Source of the DNA: Endomychus coccineus | Lineage: Eukaryota; Arthropoda; Insecta; Coleoptera; Endomychidae | Length of the DNA stretch: 64,000 bases | Reading direction: 5' to 3' | NCBI GenBank assembly: GCA_958510875.1 | Contig: OY294067.1 | Location: 259,595,736-259,659,735, forward strand | Shown: positions 35,225 to 45,109 of the stretch, piece by piece | Layout of the letters: the number at the start of each line of letters is the position of its first letter | Position numbering within the stretch: the stretch's first letter is position 1 | The notes under the pieces: generated by a model | Seen by the model: the letters and a program-made list of their open reading frames with translations, nothing else | Databases searched by the model: none | Told to the model about the DNA's origin: nothing | Translations under genes and position numbers: made by a program

Positions 35225-37507
35225 TTAGTCGAGTCAAATGGGTATTAAAATAGGCCGACGAAAATCGAAAGATATTGACCGATTTTGATGAAACAAAGTG
35301 CATTCGATTCGGGATGACGTCTAGAAAGAAGCTTACCGCTTAGTTTTTTGTGCAGATTTGTTATTCTTTTTGAAACGATAAATTGACCAATTTTCTGGCT
35401 AATTATTGGGAAAATTCAGTGGGGGTTTTCGGGGTCGCTGATTACGATTCTGAACTCAGATTGGTCAAAATCGAACTCCCCAGCTGGTAATTGGCCACAT
35501 TAATTGGACAAAGTGACCATTTTTTTAAATTTCATGAAAAGTAGCCAGGAAAAATCACTCGGCGGTTTTTGGGGTCGCTCATTACGATTCTGAACTCAGA
35601 TTGGCCAAAATCGATCTTCCCAGCTGGTAATTGGCCAGTTCAATTGGACAAAATTGATCGTTTTTTCTTAATTTCATCGCAGACAGGAAAAATTACTCGG
35701 GGGATTTCGGACTCGCTGATTACGAATTGATTGGCCAACATCGATCTTCCCAGCTGGTAATGTTTAATTGATCAAAATTGATAATTTTTTCTTAATTTCA
35801 TCGCAAATAGACAGAAAAATTTACTCGGGAGTTTTCGGAGTCGTCGCTGAGTACGATTCTGAAGTCAAATTGTCCAAAATCGAATTCTCAGCTGGTAATT
35901 GGCAGCATATACATGCTTACAATATTTAAAAGTTCTTTATTGGCAGGACATTTTTCAAATTCGCCATTGTATCAGTAACGTTAGTCATAATATGGTATGG
36001 ATCTCTCTCCCTATTTTTGTGATGAATTATTTTAGTACAAACGACAAAACTGTTTGAAAAATTGAAATCTTCATCTTCATCTGACGAGGGTACAACAAAA
36101 TCTGGTGAAATTGACCTTTCTCTTTTTTTTTAACATTCTACTGATTTGAAATTGGTGTAGTTTGTTCTGCAACCTTTATGAACATAATGACTTTTGGCAA
36201 AATCTAATGAATCTATAAACTGATGAAAATCGTCATTCCTGCTTCCAGACGAATTTGAAAGACTTGCCAGTCCCTTAGGGCCTAATATTTGCAACGTATC
36301 TGGACCCTTTGCCGAAATAGTGAATTTGTCATCAAATTTAATACATATGAGGCATTGTGCTTCGTTATCTCTGTCACTCATGGTGTTTTCTTATGAAACT
36401 GAAATGAAAATACAAAGTTTAGTTAAATAATGTAAGTAATGGAGATAATATTTATTCAAAAATGTATTGTTTTATTTATAGGTGTACTCTCTTTCAATTT
36501 CTCAGGATGATAACAGCAATTTTAAGATCAAAATATTGAATGGACGTATATGTCCATAGTATACGTAAAAGATGCTGTGTGGAATATAAAAAGACTGAGT
36601 AGAGAAGATAGAAAAAAATTTCAGATGAGCGGGAATTTATTTTAAATTCAAAAATTAGAATTCGATTTTGTTTATGATTTAAATTAGTAACGACCCCTTT
36701 TAACAAATTTTTAAACATTTAACATACAACAACAACCTCCACAACCCCTAACTGAGGATTTCTGGTTAGTTTTGATGAAATTTTGGAAATTGGTAAATTT
36801 TGTCCAATTAAACCTGCCAATTACCAGCTGAGGAGTTCGATTTTGAACAATTTGACTTCAGAATCGTACTCAGCGACTCCGAAAACCCCCGAGTAATTTT
36901 TCCTGTCTATTTGCGATGGAATTAAGAAAGAATTATCAATTTTTTCCAATTAAACTGGCCAATTACCAGCTGTGAAGATCAGTTTTGGTCAATCAAACCC
37001 CATATTCGTAATCAGCGAGTCCGAAAACCCCCGTGTAATTTTTCCTGTCTATTTGCGATGAAATTAAGAAAAAATTATCAATTTTGTTATAATTAAACTG
37101 GCCAATTACCAGCTGGGAAGATCGATTTTGGTCAATCTGAGTTCAGAATCGTAATCAGCGACCACAAAAACCCCCGAGTGATTTTTCCTGGCTATTTTTG
37201 ATAAAATTTAAATAAATGGTCACTTTGTCCAATTAAAGTGGCCAATTACCAGCTGGGGAGTTCGATTTTGGCCAATCTGAGTTCAGAATCGTAATCAGCG
37301 ACCCCGAAAACCCCCGATTAAATTTTCCCAATAATTAGCCAGAAAATTGGTCAATTTTTCGTTAAAAAAAAAAATAACAAATTTGCACAAAAAACTAACG
37401 AGTAAGCTTTTTTCTAGACGTCATCCCGAATCGAATGCACTTTGTTTCATCAAAATCGGTCCATATCTTTCGATTTTCGTAATGAAATATCTATTTGACT
37501 CGACTAA
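35225..37507. mobile_element. Long-armed inverted-repeat element with arm-internal repeats
   Basis: Ends are perfect inverted 14-mers (TTAGTCGAGTCAAA at 35225 and its complement ending at 37507). The arms are about 680-720 bp. The outer roughly 200 bp of each arm is unique and the inner part contains four diverged tandem units of about 140 bp. These units are marked by GATTACGATTCTGA near 35439, 35580, 35717 and 35850, and by the inverted word near 36861, 37003, 37146 and 37287. The core (35905-36785) is AT-rich and carries one small ORF on the minus strand. There is no DDE transposase. The structure fits a large non-autonomous DNA transposon or foldback element. I do not recognise the family. 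Confidence 0.85.
36130..36381 (-). CDS. Small cysteine/histidine ORF inside the long-armed element
   Basis: ATG at 36381 opens 83 codons. The protein has a CLIC pair near residues 10-13, a central GPDTL...LASLS stretch and a C-terminal H-x3-C-R-x2-Y pattern (HKGCRTNYTN, residues about 69-78). This spacing resembles an N-terminal metal-binding module that I recall from uncharacterised, often repeat-associated arthropod proteins; that is family memory, not a search result. It stops soon after the module, so it is probably a truncated first exon of a longer element protein. It lies in the element's core between the arms. Function unknown. Confidence 0.45.
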   Translation of the reverse strand: MSDRDNEAQCLICIKFDDKFTISAKGPDTLQILGPKGLASLSNSSGSRNDDFHQFIDSLDFAKSHYVHKGCRTNYTNFKSVEC

Positions 37508-37509
37508 AT

Positions 37510-39300
37510 ATTGATGTTATGCTCTTTATATGAATAATCTACTATATTTTTGAATGATTTATCTCATCTCAGCCCTGCTTTTTTCCAAAAGTACATATCA
37601 AATTATGTTGTTCTGGACAGTTTTTGGAAGCTCTAGATTTGCTTGCTCTAATAATTTGTAGTCACAACTACTATCAAATGTAGATTTAGATGTGGATGTA
37701 GATCAGATCTGATTGCAAATCCCGTAGGATCTACTAACCAACAAACAAATTTCGATAGTCAGTATTGCATCAAAAATTGTTTAACTACATTATTATTAAC
37801 TGCTTAATTTGAAGATAAAATAGATTAAGATTTGCTCCGGAACTAGAATTTGACTTTATATGAGGAATAGTTAGATTATTAACAAGTTACTGATTCAAAT
37901 TTACGACTGTCTGGGTGAAATAAAAAAATTGTGAATTCGGATAATTTGTCTATCATAAAATAAATGTGTATCTTGGTTTGCTTTGGCGATAATAGAGAAA
38001 AGTGTCAAATTTTAGTCATTGTTTGGTTCGAACTAAATCCTTCTTGCATAAGTTTATATACCTGGGACGTATTGTAACCACATTAGTGGAATACACCTTG
38101 TTAAGTCATATTGTTATTTAAAATGAATATGTAGATACTGATAACTCAAATAACGATGCGCTTTGACAAAGGATATTTTTATTATTGGAATTGTCAAACG
38201 ACTCCGTTGCAGAGACCTCTTTCATCATAGCTAGTTTTCCAGTCCGCTAATGGCGGATTTAGACTAACAAACATGCTTACATGGCAAGCTTCGATGCATG
38301 TTTGTTATACGAATAAACCGTCTGAAGACTGCGCTCCTTTATTTTCTTAGAAACGCCGCTACAATTCTACCCACATTTGTTTTGTTAGTTTTGCATTAAG
38401 AGAACTTCAACCCTGCAAAACTCTGTATGCTGAATGTACAAATAAAATCATTCAAATTCAACAGAGAACTTTTCCATCACAAGAAATATTTATTCTTTTC
38501 CAAGGAATATGAGTCGTTTTCAAGATCTGGTAGTCTGGTATGCTCCTCAACTAAATAAACAAGATCCTAATGACGATTGATTCTGTTTTGCCCTGAAAAC
38601 GATTCCTATGAAGTATCTATCATTATTTCATGAATGAGATGCGCTGCTAGATTATAGCTTGTGAATGTATTCCATTGAAATATGTAGTGTCTCATACCGA
38701 ACTCTTTTACTTTTATTTTATTTTTGCCAATTTCTGCACGTCTATGATATCTAATTATAAGACAGTTCCTGACCTAAAGGGAAGAATGACGGTCTACATT
38801 TACATTTGCGATTTCTAATGATGCCATTCCAATCACGCTATGTTTTGATCCTGATGTACTAGAACGAAGGAGCCAAAAACAAGAAGCATTATGGTGAATG
38901 ATCACAAGAGAATACTTTCATATATTTTGTGATGTTAAAACTCGTCACGTGTCCTGAGAACGCATCAAATATTGAGCGAGTTTCAATTTGAGATCTATAG
39001 TGGAAAATGATTTTCATGAGAGAACTAGTACCAGTCTTTTGTTTCACTTCTAATGCCGGTCTTTTCTACCAGCCACACCTCAGCCTCAAGTCTTTGGTGC
39101 AATCCAGTTGGATGATTCACAGCACCTACAGACCTGGTTCCTGCTCATATTAAGTAGTTCTTCCGTTCTTCCTGTGGCATGCGAGGAGCTTAATTCCAGC
39201 GCTTTTTGTTATTGTTTGACCCAGTCTCGTAGACATCCTCGTTCAGCAGGTTTTGGTCACTACGAGTGCAGAATATCATGGTCAATATATGAGGCTTATT
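37510..39300. other. No gene seen
   Basis: AT-rich without supported features. Confidence 0.5.
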
Positions 39301-39304
39301 CTGG

Positions 39305-39525
39305 CTAGTTCGTTAGCTTTTTTGTTTCCCGCAATGCCCCAAGATCCTGGGACCCACATCAATGTTATTTTGTTGTGTCCTGTCACAGCGGCAGGATTGT
39401 GTATATATTTGCTTTGAATACGGAAGTGTATATTACAAATGAGATAACTACTTGAAAATTCTGTCCCTTACTGTATATGTCAGCACCAGATCTACCCCTG
39501 GGTATGGACCCGTCGAAAAAAAAAA
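39305..39525 (-). pseudogene. Non-LTR RNase H domain fragment
   Basis: Minus-strand frames give GSIPRGRSGADIYSKGQNF and VFKANIYTI from about 39525 down to 39400, which match the D/GS...GRSGAGIYS and VFQAEIYAI blocks of retroelement RNase H. LMWVPGSWGIAGNKKANELA follows at about 39365-39305 and matches WVPGHSGI.GNE.ADELA. The catalytic histidine (PGH to PGS) and the ADE acidic position (ADE to ANE) are altered, and the middle of the domain is missing. More debris may extend to about 39040. The plus ORF 39108-39308 is a shadow. Confidence 0.75.
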
Positions 39526-39529
39526 CGAT

Positions 39530-42525
39530 TAATGAACTAAATAGAGTTTGTGTTGTAACATTATACTGAGTTTCTAATTGATTGAATAGTGTTAACGGTT
39601 TCCGCTCGAAATTATAGATAATTGAGTTCGGAAAGAGGCTATTACTGACATCTGTGTTTTATTACAGCAAATCGACTGGAAAACGAAAATCGAGAGGAGG
39701 CATCTTGTGTGAAACGTTATCTGGGGTCAGTCAAATTAATATTCATTCCTTTATCTTTTATTAATTGAATATATTGAAGCATTATTATCGATAGTGAACC
39801 TGATAATTTCATGTCTAATTATATCTAAACCTTGTAGTAGACGTGTATATTTCTCTGATCAATGATATTTTTAATAATTATACGAATATCGACTCATCCA
39901 CGTAGTCACACAAGATCACTCTTACTTGCTCGGATCTAAATCAGATAATTATTGACTTATATTCTTTCTCTTGTCTTCAATTCGTATCCAATTTGTCAAG
40001 TTAATAGTCGGATTGGCTTATATAGTTCTTTACGGCTTGTTCAACTAGCAATTATCCACGTGGTTACGTAGTATTTCGTATCGACATTCTTTGACTTTCC
40101 TCATTATGAATTTGTAATCTCAGTTGACCGATTAATAATTATTGATCGGGGTGAACTTAAGTAAAGCCGAAATTCTCATTTACTGCTTTATGGGAGTAGG
40201 TACCGATTAAATAATCTGATAGTGCTAGAACAGTTTATTCATTCAGATACTACTATCACGATACCAGTCTACTATATTCAGTAAACTATTATCTAATTGT
40301 TCTCTTGCAAATTTCTAAATTAACTCACTCATTTTCTTCAAGACTTCAAGACTACCACTATGTTTATATGAATTGTAGCATAAATTTTCCTAACTTCAAT
40401 AAGTAAACTATTATCCAAATATTCTCTTTCAGATTTTAATATTGTATTTCCCTAGTTCTCTTCAATATTTCAATCTTTTTAATAGTTTTGAATCAGAGGA
40501 CACATATCACTACGAGCCCTCAGTTTAGAATATCCTACTGAGCTCGTTGGAATCATTATACACGAAGTGTGTGGATGCACTACTTCAAAGGTCCTTAGTA
40601 CTTTTATTGGATAAGGGTAATTATTCCGAACTTATCATTGTCATCTCAGATTAATAGAAAATAATGTAAAACAAACTGATCGAAGCTTAATGATTATGTT
40701 CCATGTAGAGGACGTCCATGATCATAACTTTGCTAAAACGCGCTATTCAAAATCCTGAAACTGGGAAAGATTTCGATTAGAAAATTATCATAAAATCATG
40801 CTTCTTAGTTTTCTAATAGTCGATACTGCTGCTCATATGTTCCTTATTTATATCAAACTTTTTTCAAAGCGACCAGTTTGGCCTATATATGAATATAAAA
40901 GATAACAATCAATATTTTCCACTCATACGGTTACCGGGGCTGACATGATTGTTGTAAGTATCATCATTCAAAAGACTATCGCCATATCTTAACCAGTAAT
41001 ACTCAATGAAATCATTCTGATCGAGATTGTATTAATTTATTATGAGAAATGAAATTTTGTAATTATCGTAGAGCTCTCTCTATCTCAAAGAAGGATCCTG
41101 ATATACCACAATCATATTACTGAATGTTGTAAACTACCATTTTCTAGAGCGTAACGTAGGATATTGCTCAGGTTTATTGTGAAAAATTGTAGTATAAATG
41201 CACGGTAGTGAATATTTTAGTAATGTCAATTTCATTTAATAGGAAATTTCTCTTCAACGTTCTACGTTCGTTATTTCCTACATACTATAAACAAGTTCTG
41301 TGTACTCCAAGAAGCACTAAACCAACTTTACTGCTGTCGGCATTGTCATATCTGTATAGGTGGTTGGCTTATTATTACGCTGTACATATTGCGCAAAATG
41401 AAATATAATTGAATTTCCTCATATATATACAATTAGCGAATGCATGAGAAAGTGTTGACTTTTATTTTCCGACATAGCTGACATAACTGGAGGACTGAAT
41501 CATTTTTGTTACATACACTTACAATGATTCGGGGTATTTTATAATGTGACTTCAATGATGTTAAGACTCATAGTATTACACCAAATTTCAAAATTCACAA
41601 ATATATTTATACGTTCTAGATAGTATTTTGTCTATTTTTTCCTACAAGTTAATAATACGTTCTCTCGTCTATATTGTTCCTGTGAGGTAACCGAAAGGAG
41701 AAACTTTCCAGAATCAGAAGCTCCACTCCCCGAAGCTTATTGACGGTGATTATTCCCAATATTCACATGAAGTCTTTATTATACATGTGTATTCTATATT
41801 TAGCCACAAGAAATCCAATCAAATTTTCATTCAACTCAAATCGATAAGAAAAATTGAGTAGGTACGTATATGATAATAATTATTTCCCATTACTTGGAGT
41901 TAAAAAGACAAAATGATTCTACGTAGATGTAATGACCAATATCCAGAGGGGAAATTTCCTAGAGTACTCCAAAAGTACTTATTCATACCTGATGAATATA
42001 TGCTATTGATGAAATATGTCTTAAAGAGGTCTGTTACTTGTGTTATTGTATGCATAGTTTGTGATCTTCCTCAGCAGGGTTCACTACTGGAATATTTCCT
42101 CATATATGTAAATTTGAGCAAATGGTTGATGGATGTTTAGTAATTCCCGCATATACAGAACTATACGACCATATGTTCCGCTTGAGGGGCGACAAAGCGA
42201 CAAAGCCTTCTACAAGCGCCGCCAAAGCTTTCTAATTTGCTTCCGCACTCTATATGATATTGGGTGATTGCTGATAGATGAATTGGTAAACCGATCATAA
42301 AGGGCTGTAAAGTTACGAAAATCTTTCACATTATGACCATGCTGCGTTATCATGAATGTGGACTCCTAGTACAGGACTATTATGGTATAATGACACTATT
42401 GAATCTTTGGTAACCCTGATCCGTCTCATATTTTCACGTAGGGATTTGCAATAGGGGTTGCTTCCATTTTTTTGTATGGAAAAGATTATCGTGTCTTTCC
42501 TCATGGATTTTCTTTAAATTTGACC
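39530..42525. other. No gene; PLE pseudo-LTR scraps near 40.5-40.7 kb
   Basis: At about 40587-40660 a CTACTTCAAAGGTCC stretch followed by TTTTATTGGATAAGGGTAATTA matches the 3' side of the type B hammerhead region with the core lost. The rest is AT-rich and featureless. Confidence 0.45.
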
Positions 42526-42529
42526 TCAC

Positions 42530-42930
42530 GTTGGAATGTTGGAAAAGGAGATATCCACTGGAACTTTTCCTAGAAGTTTGGAGGTTATAGGCATGAGGAA
42601 ATAACTAACTAGGTAAAGATCTGCACAAATTTGCCGTTCAATAGAAAAATTTAATCTGTTCGAAAGAAGGTCGGAAAGTCTCGAGCTTCACAATGAAGAG
42701 GTGACCAGTCTGAGCTCATCGACCATGGAAATTGCAATAGAAAAGATCGATCACCTTTCTACGATGTTCTAGAGAGGTTAATGAATTCGTAATCAGAATA
42801 ATAGCATTCTTCTGGAAATAATCTAAGAAGTTCAGCCTCTGTTCGGGATTTGAACTTCAAACATGAGAACAGTACTATTGAACACGAATATATGAGGAGC
42901 TGCTGGGATGTAAAGTAGCCTTTTTGGTAT
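42530..42930 (-). pseudogene. Non-LTR RT C-terminal fragment, third copy of the 11-kb family
   Basis: DNA similarity to 10830-11240 is visible in the same orientation: a GGAGGTTATA word, the ATAGAAAAAT stretch, CGACCATGGAAAT, ACGATGTTCTAGAGAG and AGGAGCTGCTGGGATGTAAAG. It is shorter and more decayed, with several deletions and no open frame. Confidence 0.8.
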
Positions 42931-43620
42931 TGAGAACAAGCAGCATGGGCTTAATTGTGTAATTCTAGCAAAAATGTTGGCTTCTTCTTGTGGATTTCTA
43001 CATTTGTTGAAGGGCTGTAGGTGTTATAAATATTCGCAATGAAATTTGTATTAATCTGTGATGAAAGGAGAATAAGAGAAACTTAATGACTCAACTTCTA
43101 CTATGCGATTATTGACAATATGCCGAACAGTGAAAATATAATAAGTAATCATATCTATCGGAAATGAGATCCAAATATTGAATTTGGTGATCCTTCAAAA
43201 TTGTAGACAAACATTTCTTCAGCACCAAACCGCAATTCTGAGTAGCTTGAATACGTATGGCTGAAATTTTGCCATCTTCAGTAAGTCTACTGATTGTTTC
43301 TACTATTGAAAATATCATATTGTTTCATTTATTCAAAAAAAACATCTTATATAGAGTATGCCATAGTTGTAAAAATACAAAGGTCCTGATTCTATTTTGC
43401 CCTAACATCGTAATTGAATACGTATTAAGTAATAAATAATTAATAATGATTCTTGATCTAGATTTGACTTATATATAAATTCTCGGGAAATAGGTCACAC
43501 AAAGCTTATGTGTTAGTGTGACCTATTTCCCGAGAATTTATATTAATTTATAGTGTATCCACAGTGCAAAGTCTTTTATAGTTCACTGTATTGACGAGTT
43601 GAAACATTGATCTATACGTA

Positions 43621-43655
43621 CTTTTCGGTCTCACGACCATCATCAGAAAACGTAT
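43621..43655 (-). ncRNA. Hammerhead-like motif, type C, decayed
   Basis: CTGATGA (complement of 43640-43646), an intact GGTC-GTGA-GACC stem II and GAAA (complement of 43623-43626) are present. Stem III is mismatched and stem I weak, so activity is unlikely. Confidence 0.55.
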
Positions 43656-43730
43656 CAATGTCTAAAACGGGATTTCTTAAAACTAATTGTATCCTCACAA
43701 AGCGAAGAAATCCCCTCTTAGATATTGCTA

Positions 43731-43774
43731 CGTCTTCTGAAGATGGCCGTGAGACCGAAAAGTACGTTAAGACG
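43731..43774 (+). ncRNA. Hammerhead-like motif, type C
   Basis: Stem I is a perfect 6-bp CGTCTT/AAGACG pair (43731-43736 and 43769-43774). The core is CTGAAGA (43737-43743), within the CUGANGA consensus. Stem II is GGCC...GACC with a mismatch, GAAA lies at 43757-43760, and stem III has one mismatch. The U-H dinucleotide is TT at 43767-43768. It is a near-complete type I layout with minor stem damage. Confidence 0.65.
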
Positions 43775-43888
43775 AAAATGATAAGCATATGTATTAGTGT
43801 GACCTATTTCCCGAATATTTATATTAATTTGGTGCATCCACAGTGCGAACTCTTTTATAGTTCATTATAGTGAGGAATTGAAACAATA

Positions 43889-43931
43889 GTCTTTACGTAC
43901 GTTTCCGTCTCACGACCATCATCAGAAGACG
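43889..43931 (-). ncRNA. Hammerhead-like motif, type C
   Basis: On the minus strand: stem I CGTCTT with AAGAC (5 bp), CTGATGA (complement of 43919-43925), a GTGA-capped stem II with one outer mismatch, GAAA (complement of 43902-43905), and a stem III of A-CG-TA-CG-T followed by A as the cleavage-site nucleotide. All core nucleotides match consensus. Confidence 0.7.
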
Positions 43932-44008
43932 CATCAATGTATGAAACGGAATTTCTTTGCTTTGTGATAATATAATTAGTTTTAGAAATTCCGTTTTAGA
44001 CATTGATT

Positions 44009-44052
44009 CGTCTTCTGATGATGGTCGTTAGACTGAAAGGTACGTAAAGATG
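44009..44052 (+). ncRNA. Hammerhead-like motif, type C
   Basis: Stem I CGTCTT/AAGATG (one G-U wobble), CTGATGA (44015-44021), a stem II that has lost one pair, and GAAA (44035-44038). Stem III has one mismatch. It opposes the minus-strand copy at 43889-43931, about 80 bp away. Confidence 0.65.
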
Positions 44053-44394
44053 AAAATAATGTGCATATGTGTTGGTGTGATCTATTTTCCGAGAATTTAA
44101 ATATAATACGTACCACGTAATTGTTGTGGTAAACTCGGTTAGGTCAATAACGAATATGTAAACTTATCCAAATATAACTCGTTTGGACAGTAGAAAATGG
44201 ATAGTTTTAATGAATTCAATCAGCACTAGATTTTTATAAAAATAATTATAAATATTGAATTAGACACTGGCACGACTTCTGAATTGAGCAAATTGTACGC
44301 GAAACTTTTTCTCAGGTTTTATTTATTACATTTCACCATATGTTTCATTCAAAGTGCATTAGGATGTATAAAGAAGAGGGAAATAATTCAAAAC

Positions 44395-44690
44395 TAATTG
44401 GGACGTTGTCAAAGGCGACTCGTCATCGATAGGCAGGCAGCAGGAGTAGCAGCACATAGACAGGCAGCTTTCGGAAGATGTACGACATGTGATCAGGAGA
44501 ATCAAGCATGGCTAACAAGAGTTGGCGCGAGTCGATTGAGAGTCAGTGTAAATGAGCCGGCGGCCGTCTATGCGATTGCTCTCGGGCTCGTTACCGAGGC
44601 TCTATTCCTCACGCTTGAAACTAACACCTTCAAGGATACGCTTTAATAAACTTACAGTCACTCATGTGTGTAATATTTACTTTCCTCCTT
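44395..44690 (+). other. GC-rich island; candidate LTR or retroelement remnant
   Basis: Sharply GC-richer than both flanks, with CGATCG-, GCCGGCGGCCG- and CTCGGGCTCG-like words, ending at an AATAAA signal (44645) in an AT-rich context. An 82-codon frame runs through it, but it starts at TTG and has no recognisable domain. A solo LTR or retroelement end would explain the base composition and polyadenylation signal. No second copy is present in this window to define its ends. Confidence 0.3.
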
Positions 44691-45109
44691 AGTTTTACGA
44701 TCTAATTCGTTTTATCTAAGCTTTGTGCTCTAAGTAAGTAGACACATTTCTGACAAGATTCCTACCTTTTCATTTATATAGAACAGGATTATTTCCTTCC
44801 CAAACCTGTAGATATGTCTTGGGTATACAAATAATTCCAGTGATAAATGCTTTTAAGTAAAGATTTTTATGATTACAATACTATTAGTAATTGTTTTGAT
44901 TGTATACAGAAATGTATTACTTCACAAGATTGTTGGGTATTGGACACAAAACAATGTTCTACGTATTTGCTTACGTTTCGCGACTTTATTGTTCGCTTCT
45001 TCAGAGCCAAAATATTTGATGAAAATCATCTCTCGATATTCCAAGAAAACATTCACAATCCATTTCGACGATAAATAAGGAAAACTCACCTCAGCCGTGA
45101 TTAACTGTA

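Larger units (their letters stand above)
43478..44100. mobile_element. Cluster of PLE-type pseudo-LTR pieces with opposed hammerheads
   Basis: It begins with a hairpin at 43478-43542 whose arms read TTCTCGGGAAATAGGTCACA and its complement. It then alternates minus- and plus-oriented hammerhead copies (43621-43655, 43731-43774, 43889-43931, 44009-44052), separated by partial copies of the GTGACCTATTTCCCGA end (43798, 44077) and the GTATCCACAGTG block (43555, 43843). This is the same family as the 57.6-58.2 kb element. I infer repeated insertion or template switching of short pseudo-LTR units in both orientations. Confidence 0.75.
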
